Shown: positions 46,804 through 56,681 of the stretch, one piece after another | Layout: each line of letters opens with the position of its first letter | Position numbering within the stretch: position 1 is the stretch's first letter | NCBI RefSeq assembly: GCF_002115785.1 | Contig: NZ_JFJY01000012.1 | Location: forward strand, 59,006-123,005 | Reading direction: 5' to 3' | From: Thalassospira sp. MCCC 1A03138 | GTDB lineage: Bacteria > Pseudomonadota > Alphaproteobacteria > Rhodospirillales > Thalassospiraceae | Length of the DNA: 64,000 bases | Notes under the pieces: generated by a model | What the model saw: only the letters and a program-made list of their open reading frames with translations | Database searches by the model: none | What the model was told of the DNA's origin: nothing | Translations under genes and position numbers: made by a program

Positions 46804-46950
46804 TCCTCCCGAACAAATAGCGAATAACTGTTCTGGGTTCTGCACCTGCCGATGGCATGCGTACAGATCGAGCCTTGGTGTTCTGCACCATGCTGCTTTC
46901 AGACGGAACAGTCATACCTAAAGGTATTTATGGGATGGCGAAGAGAAATG

Positions 46951-47283
46951 GAAAATATTCTCAGTTGGTTGCTTTGGGGAGCCTTCATCATATTGATGAT
47001 GCGCTTTGGTTGCGGTGCTCACATGTTTGGGCACAAAAAGCACACCCACAATAAGAAACAAGCGGACGGTCAGGCTGAGGCAATCCGATGGGAGCACCCT
47101 CAGTCCGCCGTTGACCCGGTTTGTCATAAAACTGTCGATCCGCGCATCGCCAAAACAGCCATTTATGGCGGTGAAGTATTCTACTTCTGTTCAGACACCT
47201 GTCGTTCGAAATTTGAAGTGTCGCCAGATACCTATGTCGATGGCAGCGCAATTAGCCGACAAACTCACGTATCGCCAAGCTAG
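46951..47283 (+). CDS. Membrane-anchored YHS-domain protein
   Basis: Start taken at the ATG around 46951 (MENILSWLL); the frame is open from 46852. One membrane helix, then a His-rich loop (HMFGHKKHTHNKK), and the YHS domain DPVCHKTVDPRIAK...VFYFCSDTCRSKFE. YHS domains bind copper and pass it to P-type ATPases. The ATPase at 49231 has its own YHS domain, which suggests both act in the same copper or silver route. Confidence 0.7.
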   Translation, partial: ENILSWLLWGAFIILMMRFGCGAHMFGHKKHTHNKKQADGQAEAIRWEHPQSAVDPVCHKTVDPRIAKTAIYGGEVFYFCSDTCRSKFEVSPDTYVDGSAISRQTHVSPS

Positions 47284-47393
47284 TTCAGCGAAATCAATAG
47301 GCGGCAGCAACAGGACCAGGGTTGACTAGTTCCCTTGGTCTCACGTGTCTTCGAATATTTGATACATACGCATAAAACAAAGGCCCGAAGAAA

Positions 47394-47843
47394 ATGAAAA
47401 AACAAATCAATTGGCCAAAGTATTTGGTTATCGGTTTTTTCGCAGTAGGGATCATCGCCATGACCCTGAATTCGTTTCTGCCCGGGAAAGATGACATCAA
47501 AGATCTTGAACTGACCGATAGCGGAATTGCGCTCCCCAGTTTCAGCAAGGAAGCCATGGTAGGAAACCAGCTTTTCGATATGAACTGTGTTGCTTGTCAC
47601 GGAGGCAATGCAACAGGCACAGAGCAAGGCCCGCCGCTGATGCACAGAATCTACAATCCGGGACATCATTCAGATCGCGCATTCTATCTAGCTGTTCAAA
47701 ACGGGGCAAAACAACATCACTGGCCCTTTGGCGATATGCCAGCCCAACCTCAGGTAAGTTCGGAACAGGTATCGCGGATCATTCGTTATATACGCGAGCT
47801 GCAGGAAGCAAACGGCATTATGTACCAACAACATCAAATGTGA
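47394..47843 (+). CDS. Membrane-anchored cytochrome c
   Basis: 149 residues with an N-terminal helix anchor. MNCVACHGGNATG is the haem c motif, and DMPAQPQ supplies a methionine ligand. It is cotranscribed with the APC permease (7-base gap). A periplasmic electron carrier; the reason for its place in a copper operon is not known, but it could serve the multicopper oxidase. Confidence 0.85.
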   Translation: MKKQINWPKYLVIGFFAVGIIAMTLNSFLPGKDDIKDLELTDSGIALPSFSKEAMVGNQLFDMNCVACHGGNATGTEQGPPLMHRIYNPGHHSDRAFYLAVQNGAKQHHWPFGDMPAQPQVSSEQVSRIIRYIRELQEANGIMYQQHQM

Positions 47844-47850
47844 GGCAGGG

Positions 47851-49188
47851 ATGGATCATCAATCAGAATACAAGAAAAACAGTATCTCGCTCGTTGGCGC
47901 GATATCCATGGGCACCGGTGTTATGATCGGGGCAGGAATTTTTGCTTTAACGGGACAAATTGCCGAACTTGCAGGAAAGTGGTTCCCGTTGTCGTTCCTA
48001 TTTGGCGCACTTGTCACTGCTTTTAGCGCATATACATATATAAAGATGTCAAATGCTTTCCCGTCCGCGGGTGGGATCGGAATGATCCTTCAAAAAGCAT
48101 ACGGGTCAGGAGCCATAGCAGGTGGCGCAGCATTACTGATGGCCTTTTCGATGGTTATCAACGAGAGTTTGGTGGCAAGAACATTCGGAACCTATGTCTT
48201 GCGCGCATTTGACTTGACAGAGCTTGAAGTTCTTATACCGGTCTTGGGTGTCTGCCTGATCATTTTTGCATACGCTGTCAACAGAGCTGGGAACAAATCG
48301 GTTGGTGTGTTTTCAATGGTCATGGCCACACTGAAGATCGGTGGAATTGCTTTGTTTGCAATTGCAGCTCTGTGGGCTGGTGGATATTCGTTCGAGCCGT
48401 CATCAACTGACGGCGCGAGTTTTCCTCTAGCCGGTTTTGTAGCATCAATTGCTCTTTCAATTCTAGCCTTCAAAGGATTCACTACGATCACGAATAGCGG
48501 CGCTGAAATCGTGAACCCTCACAAGAATGTTGGCCGTGCGATCACGTTCTCAATCCTGATTTGCGTTGTCGTATATATTCTCGTGGCGCTCGCTGTTGGC
48601 TCAAGTCTTGGCTTGGATGAACTGATAAAAGCCAAAGACTATGCCCTTGCCGAAGCCGCAGCGCCTGCATTGGGCCCTACCGGATTTTATCTGACTGTGC
48701 TGCTCGCAGTCGTTGCGACGGCCTCCGGTTTACTTGCAAGCGTGTTTGCTGTCTCAAGAATGCTCGCGATGCTGACTGATATGGAGATGATCCCACACAG
48801 TCATTTTGGAATGTCCGGTTCAATCAAAGACCACACGCTTGTTTACACGGTTGTCGTGGCAGCGCTGTTGACAATCTTTTTTGATTTAAGCCGGATCGCT
48901 TCACTTGGAGTGTTTTTCTATCTCGTCATGGATGTGCTCATCCACTGGGGATGTTTTAAGTATCTACGGCAGGAAATAGGTGCACGCGGCTTTGTTATGA
49001 TTACAGCGATTGTCTTTGACATCATCGTATTGCTCGTTTTCGCCGGCATGAAATTGCAAAGCGACCCATCCATTGTTCTCATTGCAACCTTGATGATTGT
49101 TGCTGTGTTCATTTTTGAACGTTGGTTCCTGTCAAACCGGATAAACCAATCGGCCAAGGCGCACAGTCACGATCACTCAGGACATTGA
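47851..49188 (+). CDS. APC-family permease with His-rich C-terminus
   Basis: 445 residues and about twelve membrane helices. SMGTGVMIGAGIFALTGQ in the first helix is the classical APC motif. The C-terminus ends SHDHSGH, a metal-binding tail. Most APC proteins import amino acids; its position in a copper operon and its tail suggest a link to metal, perhaps uptake of a copper-chelating amino acid. Family certain, substrate unknown. Confidence 0.8.
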   Translation: MDHQSEYKKNSISLVGAISMGTGVMIGAGIFALTGQIAELAGKWFPLSFLFGALVTAFSAYTYIKMSNAFPSAGGIGMILQKAYGSGAIAGGAALLMAFSMVINESLVARTFGTYVLRAFDLTELEVLIPVLGVCLIIFAYAVNRAGNKSVGVFSMVMATLKIGGIALFAIAALWAGGYSFEPSSTDGASFPLAGFVASIALSILAFKGFTTITNSGAEIVNPHKNVGRAITFSILICVVVYILVALAVGSSLGLDELIKAKDYALAEAAAPALGPTGFYLTVLLAVVATASGLLASVFAVSRMLAMLTDMEMIPHSHFGMSGSIKDHTLVYTVVVAALLTIFFDLSRIASLGVFFYLVMDVLIHWGCFKYLRQEIGARGFVMITAIVFDIIVLLVFAGMKLQSDPSIVLIATLMIVAVFIFERWFLSNRINQSAKAHSHDHSGH

Positions 49189-49230
49189 TAAACCGCAGTG
49201 ACATTGAGGCATAACAGCAGGAAGCAGACC

Positions 49231-51597
49231 ATGTCTGAGCATCATCATAAAAAGCACCAGCATAATCACAGAACGTCGGATCAAGCAGAACATGCAACCG
49301 ATCCTGTTTGCAGCATGTCGGTCACGCTGGATTCCGATACACCACGCTCACCGTACGGCGATGAGACATATTACTTCTGTTCCCAGAAATGTAAGAGCAA
49401 GTTCGATAGCTCTCCTGAAAGCGTATTATCCGCAAAGGAAGAGACATCTGCTGCAAACAGCGCTTCGTCATCCGCTTCTCGCCGCTACACCTGCCCGATG
49501 CATCCGGAGATCATACGATCCGAACCTGGTTCCTGTCCGATCTGCGGAATGGCACTGGAACCGATGGATATACCAACAGAAAATGAGGAACCAAACCCCG
49601 AGATTCAAGACTTCAAAAAGAGATTCTGGTTAGGCGCAGCTCTTACGGTGCCGCTGATTGTCCTAACGATGGGGCCCTTTGTTGGTTTGGGTTTCATCCG
49701 AGAAATGATTGGAGAACGCGTTACTCTTTGGGTTGAGTTAATTCTTGGAACGCCTGTCGTCCTGTGGTCTGGCTTCCCATTCATGGTTCGTGGATGGAAT
49801 TCTGTGGTGAACCGTTCTCTCAACATGTTCACATTGATCGGGATGGGTGTTAGCGCAGCTTATATATTTAGCGTCGTCGCAGTGATTTCTCCTGACATTT
49901 TTCCTGATGGATTCAGAGATGCACAGGGACATGTCGGTGTGTACTTCGAAGCTGCAGCTGTCATCGTTGTACTTGTGCTTCTTGGCCAACTGTTGGAATT
50001 GGGGGCTCGGGAACGAACCGGTTCGGCAATCAAGGCGTTATTGGGTCTTGCTGCAAAAACAGCCCGCATTATTGAAGATGATGGTTCTGAACGGGAAGTT
50101 CCTCTTGAAGATGTGACCGTCGGAATGAGCTTGAGAGTTCGTCCAGGTGACAAGATACCTGTCGATGGCGTTGTCGTTGAAGGACGATCGTCAGTTGATG
50201 AATCCATGATCTCGGGTGAACCCGTTCCAATTGAAAAGAATCCAGATGATGATGTAACCGGAGCAACAATCAACGGGAATGGCAGCCTGATTATCCAAGC
50301 CAAACGGGTTGGCAAAGATACTGTCTTGAGCCAAATCGTTGATATGGTCTCTAATGCTCAGCGAAGCAAAGCGCCAATCCAAAAGGTTGCAGACACGGTT
50401 GCAGGCAAGTTTGTGCCTGCTGTTATCCTGGTTGCTTTAGTTGCCTTCGTCGCTTGGGCCATCTGGGGACCAGATCCGTCATTGTCATACGGGCTTGTCG
50501 CAGCAGTCGCTGTTCTGATCATTGCGTGTCCTTGCGCTCTTGGTTTGGCAACACCAATGTCAATCATGACCGCTACCGGTCGTGGTGCGCAAATTGGTGT
50601 GCTCATTAAAAATGCAGAGGCCCTGGAGCGATTAGCGAAGGTCGATGTGCTCATCGTCGATAAAACCGGGACTTTGACAGAGGGTAAACCGAAACTAGCA
50701 GGTGTAATCGCTCAATCAGACTATCAGGAGGAGGAAGTTCTCTCTGTCGCTGCGGCGCTCGAAAAAGGATCCGAACATCCATTGGCTGACGCCATTGTTA
50801 GTGCTGCTCAGGAGCGCGGCTTGTCCCTTGATAAGGCAGAGGACTTTGAAGCTGTAACCGGTCAGGGCGTCACCGGAAAGGTGGATGGCAAGTCGGTTGC
50901 CCTAGGTAATAGTAAACTCCTTCAGACTCTCAATATCGATCATTCTGCTGTTGATAAAACAGCAAATGATCGGCGAGATATGGGGGAGACGGTAATGCAT
51001 GTCGTTATTGATGGAAGAATTGCCGGGCTCATTTCCGTAGCCGATCCGATCAAGGACACGACGTTGGAGGCTTTAAAGGCGCTCAAGAAGCAAGGCTTCA
51101 GAATCGTCATGGCAACCGGTGACAACCAACGAACAGCAAAATCCGTTGGCAATAAACTTTCCATTGACGAGATTCGGGCCGATGTCTCCCCAGAAGACAA
51201 AGCCAATTTAATTATGGAACTCAAGGCTGAAGGCCATCAGGTAGCCATGGCAGGTGATGGCGTCAACGACGCCCCTGCTCTTGCTCAGGCTGATGTCGGA
51301 ATTGCGATGGGTACGGGCGCTGATGTTGCAATTGAAAGTGCTGGTTTCACCCTCGTCAAAGGTGACTTGAGCGGGATTGTTAGAGCCCGAGAACTCTCGG
51401 AAGCAACGATGCGCAATATCCGGCAAAACCTCTTCTTTGCGATGGTCTATAACGCAGCCGGTGTGCCTGTTGCTGCGGGTCTGCTCTATCCGTTCTTTGG
51501 CATTCTCATCTCACCAATGTTTGCAGCTGCAGCCATGAGCTTATCCTCGGTATCAGTCATTGCGAATGCACTGAGGTTACGTCGAGCAAGTTACTAG
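49231..51597 (+). CDS. P1B-type ATPase with YHS and heavy-metal-binding domains
   Basis: 788 residues from ATG 49231 (the frame is open from 49198). N-terminus: His-rich start ([10 protein letters not shown]), a YHS domain [12 protein letters not shown]...[12 protein letters not shown], and the motif [20 protein letters not shown]. Then the pump core with [24 protein letters not shown] and [12 protein letters not shown]. It differs from the HMA-type CopA at 31279. Exports Cu(I) or Ag(I). It closes the rightward operon and is followed by a strong terminator. Confidence 0.9.
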   Translation: MSEHHHKKHQHNHRTSDQAEHATDPVCSMSVTLDSDTPRSPYGDETYYFCSQKCKSKFDSSPESVLSAKEETSAANSASSSASRRYTCPMHPEIIRSEPGSCPICGMALEPMDIPTENEEPNPEIQDFKKRFWLGAALTVPLIVLTMGPFVGLGFIREMIGERVTLWVELILGTPVVLWSGFPFMVRGWNSVVNRSLNMFTLIGMGVSAAYIFSVVAVISPDIFPDGFRDAQGHVGVYFEAAAVIVVLVLLGQLLELGARERTGSAIKALLGLAAKTARIIEDDGSEREVPLEDVTVGMSLRVRPGDKIPVDGVVVEGRSSVDESMISGEPVPIEKNPDDDVTGATINGNGSLIIQAKRVGKDTVLSQIVDMVSNAQRSKAPIQKVADTVAGKFVPAVILVALVAFVAWAIWGPDPSLSYGLVAAVAVLIIACPCALGLATPMSIMTATGRGAQIGVLIKNAEALERLAKVDVLIVDKTGTLTEGKPKLAGVIAQSDYQEEEVLSVAAALEKGSEHPLADAIVSAAQERGLSLDKAEDFEAVTGQGVTGKVDGKSVALGNSKLLQTLNIDHSAVDKTANDRRDMGETVMHVVIDGRIAGLISVADPIKDTTLEALKALKKQGFRIVMATGDNQRTAKSVGNKLSIDEIRADVSPEDKANLIMELKAEGHQVAMAGDGVNDAPALAQADVGIAMGTGADVAIESAGFTLVKGDLSGIVRARELSEATMRNIRQNLFFAMVYNAAGVPVAAGLLYPFFGILISPMFAAAAMSLSSVSVIANALRLRRASY

Positions 51598-51616
51598 CAT
51601 CCCAATATTGACTGAT

Positions 51617-51676
51617 TGGGCGAGGGGTGAACCAGACAAGGCTGACTTTAATACAGGACAGTTCACCCCTCGCCCA
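51617..51676 (+). terminator. Terminator after the second ATPase
   Basis: 16-base arms TGGGCGAGGGGTGAAC (51617-51632) and GTTCACCCCTCGCCCA (51661-51676) with a 28-nt loop, followed by TTTT. Ends the copper operon. Confidence 0.75.
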
Positions 51677-51918
51677 TTTTAAATGACATACCATCCAGCA
51701 CTCAGAACTTTAAATCTCTTCTGATCCGTTCCCAAAATTCATCTGTCGACTTTTTACACTTGGTAGCCAGAAATCTATTTTCATCGAATTAGTGTTGATG
51801 CACTTATCTTCTAACCACCTATATAATTTGACTGAACAGTTTTTGTGTGAACAAAAATAATAATATATTTGTATTTACTCTTTTAAATCAAAGCTCTGAA
51901 TAATAACAAACTATATTA

Positions 51919-51930
51919 AATGTAATATAA
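51919..51930 (-). repeat. Right terminal inverted repeat of the element
   Basis: The reverse complement TTATATTACATT matches the left end TTATATGACATT in 11 of 12 bases; umuC sequence resumes with AATGACGG three bases later. Confidence 0.75.
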
Positions 51931-51932
51931 AC

Positions 51933-53096
51933 AATGACGGATGCGCGATCGCGCGTAGCGACGAGGCGAAAGCGCTGGGAATCAAAATGGGCCAACCTTT
52001 GTTCGAGATCCGCGACCTGGTACGTCGGCATAATGTGATCGTCAAATCGAGCAACTATGCATTGTACGGCGATATCAGCCGTAGAGTGATGACACTGGTT
52101 GCGAGTGAGGTGCCTGACAGCGCGATTTACTCGATTGATGAAATATTCATCGACCTCGACAATATGTCGATTAATCACGATCAATGGGCGCGTGATTTAA
52201 AGGCGAAGATCCTGCGTGAAACAGGCATACCGGTAGGTATTGGCATATCCACGACAAAAACGCTGGCGAAGATCGCGAACCGCTTGGCAAAGAAATCATT
52301 CAAAGCTGATGGCGTACTGATGCTGAAGGATCAGAAGTGGATTGATCTCGCCCTCGAACGAACCGAAGCAGGCGATGTCTGGGGCGTGGGCCGAAAATTC
52401 GCCCAAAAGCTCGCCAGCATCGGAATTACCACTGCCCTTCAGCTCCGCGACATACCGGATCAGGCAGCACGACAAATGATGACAGTGGGTGGCTTGAAAA
52501 CCGTGCGGGAGTTGCGCGGCATATGCTGCTCGGATCTCGATGACAGCCCGGCACAGCGGGAAACTGTGTGCGTGTCCCGATCATTTAGCAAAGAAATTGA
52601 CGACAGGGAAATGTTGAAAGAGGCGCTTTTGTCTTTTGCCGGTCGGGCCTGCGCAAAACTGCGTCGTCTGGAACTGGTGGCGTGCCGGCTTCAGCTTTTT
52701 ATTCTGAGCAACCGCTTCAGAAGTGATCGACCACAATTCTCGAAAGGGTGCGAGTTGACATTAACCCCCGCAAGCAACGACACCCGGCAGATCTGCAAGC
52801 ATGTCGGCGAGAATATTGGTCGGATATGGCAAAACGGCCTTCAGATAAAAAAGGCGGGGATTTTGCTGCTGGATCTGTGTCGGCCGGAAGATGCGCCCAG
52901 AGATTTGTTTTCAGGTTCATGCAGAACGGAAAACCCTCTCATGCAGGCACTCGACCAGTTGGAAGTCCGGTTTGGCAAGGAAACAGTCATGACCGGGCGA
53001 TTAGCCAGGAGAAGCGGCCCGGACTGGTTCATGACGACAGATAACAGATCCCCGAACTATACGACGCGATGGCAGGACATTCCGACAGTTCGATAG
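51933..53096 (+). pseudogene. umuC: umuC, 3' fragment
   Basis: From 51933 the frame reads NDGCAIARSDEAKALGIKMG and continues to the end of UmuC. Together with the 33 codons at 19460 it makes about 420 residues, the length of UmuC. SIDEIFIDLD carries the second catalytic acidic pair. An ATG at 51987 could start a truncated protein lacking the first catalytic aspartate. The C-terminal part is intact, so no decay has followed the insertion, which argues that it is recent. Confidence 0.9.
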
Positions 53097-53193
53097 CCTT
53101 CAAGAAAAGGGGCACCTAATGTAAACCCCTTTTCTATCTTACCATAGCCAAGATTAAAATGATTAGGGAGTGCTTCGAAAATAACCGAAAGAT

Positions 53194-53844
53194 CTAGGCT
53201 CCCTCCTGCCCCCCCATCTTCTTCTTCAGCTCATCAACAAATCGCTTTGCCCAAGGCGCACCACTCATCACGACATCCGGATCTAGTGCTCCAAGCAATT
53301 TAAAGGAATGCTGCCCCTTGCCATATTGAGACTTAGTTCTGCAATCTTTAGTAGCCTCAGAGAGAGATTGGAACACCTGCGCCTTCCTCACTTTTTCCGA
53401 TGGATTCTGAACTGAGGGCAGCTTGCCTGCCTTGAAATCCTGACCGAAGAAGTCCTTCAAGCATTTTCGATCCACCAAAAACCAGCTTTCCATACATTGG
53501 GTCATCAAGTGGCAATCAGTGTCCTTCACACCGTCTGGCTTGTCCCATCCGTCCCCTTCGCGAAGCTTCAAATGTTTCCAAGGCTGCCAAGTATCCGGAT
53601 TCCCTGCCTCATGTTGAGGTGATACTTCAGTTTCACTGTCTACAAGCAGAACGGCATCTTCACCGTTTGAGACCGCCGTACAGTAGGACTCATAAGCATT
53701 CTGACGACCACCACAGGCAACTATGCGAGGTTTTTTTCCATCAAAACCTGCTTTACTAAGAAAGTTTGAGAAACTTTGGCGACATTCGGCTTTTAGCGCT
53801 GAGACGTCGCCTCCCCCCTCTACATATAACTTTACAGTTACCAC
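53194..53844 (-). CDS. Toprim-type protein (DUF4276-like)
   Basis: 216 residues from a GTG start that overlaps the ATPase stop by seven bases. The N-terminus LYVEGGGDVSALK gives E9 and the glycine turn of a Toprim fold. VACGGRQNAYE and AVLLVDSETEV add the acidic motif. DUF4276 proteins are paired with AAA ATPases in putative antiphage or toxin modules, in which the Toprim part is a nuclease. The same pairing is seen here. Confidence 0.7.
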   Translation of the reverse strand: MVTVKLYVEGGGDVSALKAECRQSFSNFLSKAGFDGKKPRIVACGGRQNAYESYCTAVSNGEDAVLLVDSETEVSPQHEAGNPDTWQPWKHLKLREGDGWDKPDGVKDTDCHLMTQCMESWFLVDRKCLKDFFGQDFKAGKLPSVQNPSEKVRKAQVFQSLSEATKDCRTKSQYGKGQHSFKLLGALDPDVVMSGAPWAKRFVDELKKKMGGQEGA

Positions 53845-55016
53845 CGTGTTCCCCCAATTTCACCACGCGTCCAAAGCTGGCCTAATCTGTACTTTTCTAA
53901 CCAAGGCTTCAGTTTTTCGGCATTAAGACGCGTTAAAGAGGTTCCACTGTCGGTTTTCTCCGCAACAAGAACTGACTCCGGAGTATCTGACATGGCATCA
54001 ACCAATACATCGGAGTGAGTCGTAACAATAAGCTGCGTACGGTTCGATGCCTCTTTAAGAAGCTCCGCCAACTTAGGTAAAACATCTGGATGTAACCCGA
54101 GCTCCGGCTCCTCAATACATATTAACGGAGGAGGATTTGGATGACACAAGATAGCTAACATGCAGAGATATCGAAGTGTTCCGTCGGAAAGCCTCGTTGC
54201 CGGAATTGTAAAACGTCCCTCATGAAAGAATACCTGTACCGTCCCGCCCTCAATCTGCACATCGAAGTCATCAATTCCGTCATAAAGGACACGCAAAGCA
54301 TCAAGGAGTTTCCTTTTCATCTCCGGCTCCCTGCGAAGGCGATTCAGAACCAATCCAAGATTACTACAATCAGCCTCTAATAAATCATTTGGCAAATCAG
54401 CCTTCTGCGCTAAACGAGGAGGGGTGTAACGGCCAAAACTCCACTCTCTATAAAGACGCATCTTGGCGAAGTTATTGCCCAGAAAAGTGAGTTCAGGGTA
54501 TTGGTCAGGGTCTTTACGTTGTGAGAGAATTGAAGCCGTTGGATCAATCTCCTCGTACTGCAAACGTCGCTCATTCCCCTTCACGTTGAGGACCCCATGA
54601 CCGTTCTCAAAGTGGTAATAAAAATAAGGCTTCTCGTGACCCGCATCAGGCTTCTCGTTCTCAATTCTCTCATCAAGAATTTCGAACCGCTGTCCGACCT
54701 CAGTAAAGCTTAAAACATATCGTAGATTTGTCGGTCCTTTGGGATATTCAAAAACTGCATCAATTGTTGCAACGGGAAGTTTCTTTATAGCCCCTTTCCA
54801 GAGCCAATCACGCACACCTCCACCATCGCGAATTGGTGTAAGCAGTTCCTTTGGCGCAGATCGAATTAACTCAATCGCTTCGATCAGATTAGACTTTCCA
54901 GAACCATTTGGACCGACTACGACGTTTAACGGCCGGAGTTGGATCGCTTCGCTTGAAGTTCCATAGCTTAAGAACCCGGTCAAATTAATGGATTTGAGCA
55001 AATTAATTTCCTCCAA
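53838..55016 (-). CDS. AAA-family ATPase (AAA15/21, OLD-like)
   Basis: 392 residues. Walker A VVGPNGSGKSN (33-43), ABC-like signature RLSDGTLRYL, and Walker B LICIEEPELGLHP, followed by VTTHSDVLVDAM, the switch histidine. This is an SMC/Rad50-type or OLD-like ATPase, without its own Toprim domain; the following gene supplies it. This recalls PARIS or RloAB-type defence pairs. Translation of the next gene is coupled by a 7-base overlap. Confidence 0.75.
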   Translation of the reverse strand: MEEINLLKSINLTGFLSYGTSSEAIQLRPLNVVVGPNGSGKSNLIEAIELIRSAPKELLTPIRDGGGVRDWLWKGAIKKLPVATIDAVFEYPKGPTNLRYVLSFTEVGQRFEILDERIENEKPDAGHEKPYFYYHFENGHGVLNVKGNERRLQYEEIDPTASILSQRKDPDQYPELTFLGNNFAKMRLYREWSFGRYTPPRLAQKADLPNDLLEADCSNLGLVLNRLRREPEMKRKLLDALRVLYDGIDDFDVQIEGGTVQVFFHEGRFTIPATRLSDGTLRYLCMLAILCHPNPPPLICIEEPELGLHPDVLPKLAELLKEASNRTQLIVTTHSDVLVDAMSDTPESVLVAEKTDSGTSLTRLNAEKLKPWLEKYRLGQLWTRGEIGGTRW

Positions 55017-55191
55017 TCAGTGCAATGCCGTTAAGTTCGGTCATATGCGGATTCCCTCTTATTAAAAAAGCACTCAAAGCAAACCGCCAGAACAAAAGTA
55101 TTCGGACATTTTGCGGGCTCGAGTTCAAATGACTGGAAAATGTCTCGACACGATCGCCGTCGACAGAAAGCAGCATTCATCGTCTTACAGA

Positions 55192-55746
55192 CTATTGTTC
55201 AGAGCTCCTCGGAGCCCATCCCTGATATTCAGTGTGTCGCTTTTTAATGCCAGCATAAACTGCAAAAATCAGCAGGAGAAGCAAGAGCATCGCGGGAGAG
55301 TCGAAAAGGATTGCAATGGTAACGACAAAAATGCCTAGAAAAATCATCGGGGCAAGTACCGAGCCTTTCAGATAAACCTTGTAAGCCCCACACATATGGC
55401 AAGTTGTAGCACCGGGGTTCAGTTCGGATTTGCAGTGAGGACAAAGTTCTTCCCGGCCGATAATCGGCTTCACCTCTGAACCAGCCATAGAATAGCCACG
55501 AGCCCTATTGTGCAACTGGTCCAGCTTTAGCTCGTTTATCAAACGATCCTTGTCAAAGGAGCAACCATATTGCTCTGCAAGAGCAACCAGTTCGGCCGGA
55601 TCAATACATGCGTTATGGGTTGTACCTTCCTCAATCAATGGCGTAGCAGCCCCGCGCTCGAAAACCTGCAGAAAAAAGGTTTGGAGTGGATTGTCCCACC
55701 CGATCGCGACTTCGTATTTTCCTGAGTCCAGGGTGCAGCGGCTCAT
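55192..55746 (-). CDS. Zinc-ribbon membrane protein of unknown function
   Basis: 184 residues. LCPHCKSELNPGATTCHMC is a C-x2-C...C-x2-C zinc ribbon at about 102-118, followed by two membrane helices. The N-terminal part (GKYEVAIGWDNPLQTFF) is beta-rich and conserved in small plasmid proteins of unknown role. Followed by no partner on the same strand for 175 bases. Confidence 0.55.
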   Translation of the reverse strand: MSRCTLDSGKYEVAIGWDNPLQTFFLQVFERGAATPLIEEGTTHNACIDPAELVALAEQYGCSFDKDRLINELKLDQLHNRARGYSMAGSEVKPIIGREELCPHCKSELNPGATTCHMCGAYKVYLKGSVLAPMIFLGIFVVTIAILFDSPAMLLLLLLIFAVYAGIKKRHTEYQGWAPRSSEQ

Positions 55747-55771
55747 TTCGTATTACTCATTACAGGATGTT

Positions 55772-56050
55772 CTATCGATAGAATTTGGCGTACATCGCAT
55801 CTATAACAGCGTCGGTTCTGCCAATCTTGCGCATGTGCTCCACTATCCACATGGGAACAACACTTTCCCGCTTAACCCCTCGCAGCTGAATGTGTAGTTC
55901 CTTCCATTTTTCCGGGACAGGAGCATCACTTCCCTTCGTCACCCAACTCTCAAACTCTTTACGGTCATCTCCCTGCAGCGCATTCCATAGAATTGTTCTC
56001 GCCGGGGTCCAAGCAGTAGGAGCAAAGGCTCCATTATCGGTGTCAGACAT
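55772..56050 (-). CDS. Small hypothetical protein
   Basis: 92 residues. Soluble, rich in tryptophan and charged residues; no family recognised. It lies 25 bases upstream of the zinc-ribbon gene on the same strand, which may form an operon. Confidence 0.5.
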   Translation of the reverse strand: MSDTDNGAFAPTAWTPARTILWNALQGDDRKEFESWVTKGSDAPVPEKWKELHIQLRGVKRESVVPMWIVEHMRKIGRTDAVIDAMYAKFYR

Positions 56051-56232
56051 AATTCGCCCTCTGGCTTAATACTAGAATTATGCAAAGCATGAAATCGTGG
56101 CGTCTCATACTGCAAAGTGGGTACAGCTTTAGTTTCCCACTGACCTCAAGTTATCTTTTTTCGTTTAGCCAAGCCTTAAACTACAAACGGAGTTAACAAC
56201 ATTCCCAAAGCAGTCAGCCATATATTACACGG

Positions 56233-56637
56233 CTATTGACACGGAAATTGGTCCCGAAGTCCGATATAAAGCACCATTGGAACAAACGCCGAATCAATTT
56301 CAGGATTACTAGGCCTCTTCGCCGTGACCGCGTTGTAAATTATCGAATAAAGACCGTTATGGTCCAAATATAGTTCATCTGGAATGCAGAATTTTGGATC
56401 CCCAGAGTATTTATTAGCAATAAACACCCCCTCAAATACACCTTGCAAGTAATCTATAATTTGTGCCTTTTGGGGTGTCATTTGAGAATCTGAATAAATC
56501 GAGAAAAATTGACCCACACGAATTGAAGCATCGGCATTTCTTGATATTCCAACAACAAACAACGACACGATAAAAATCGCTTTTATCAACTGAAAAGTAG
56601 CCTTAACTATCGACTTTTCTATATAATATTTTCTCAT
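56233..56637 (-). CDS. Rap1a/Tai-like secreted protein
   Basis: About 134 residues with a signal peptide. IDYLQGVFEGVF, KFCIPDELYLD and LRDQFPC resemble the Rap1a/Tai family (helical, two conserved cysteines), in which some members are immunity proteins of secreted amidases. There is no toxin gene nearby, so that role is not supported here. Confidence 0.55.
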   Translation of the reverse strand: MRKYYIEKSIVKATFQLIKAIFIVSLFVVGISRNADASIRVGQFFSIYSDSQMTPQKAQIIDYLQGVFEGVFIANKYSGDPKFCIPDELYLDHNGLYSIIYNAVTAKRPSNPEIDSAFVPMVLYIGLRDQFPCQ

Positions 56638-56681
56638 CACATCTTTCTCAGCAGAGGAAAACGGCTGGCAGCACTCAGGGG

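Larger units (their letters stand above)
19560..51932. mobile_element. About 32.4-kb heavy-metal resistance transposon/island inserted in umuC
   Basis: The element starts right after ATAATG of umuC (19554-19559) and ends before or within ACAATG (51931-51936), where umuC resumes. The ends carry an imperfect terminal inverted repeat (TTATATGACATT at 19560-19571; the reverse complement of 51919-51930 is TTATATTACATT). The shared AATG is a 4-base duplication or recombination core; the 6-base flanks differ at one position, as tolerated by Tn554-type elements. Inside, on the left, is a four-gene recombinase module, followed by mercury, cadmium/zinc and copper resistance genes. Insertion is shown by the two halves of a single gene; the exact end bases are uncertain by a few positions. 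Confidence 0.85.
51598..51932. other. AT-rich right end of the element
   Basis: After the terminator there is no gene. The sequence becomes very AT-rich towards the right end, which carries the right terminal repeat at 51919-51930. Confidence 0.6.

Noticed and set aside
19560..51932. Composite transposon bounded by IS elements
   Set aside because: No DDE transposase gene or IS copy was found at either end; the recombinase trio explains the insertion.
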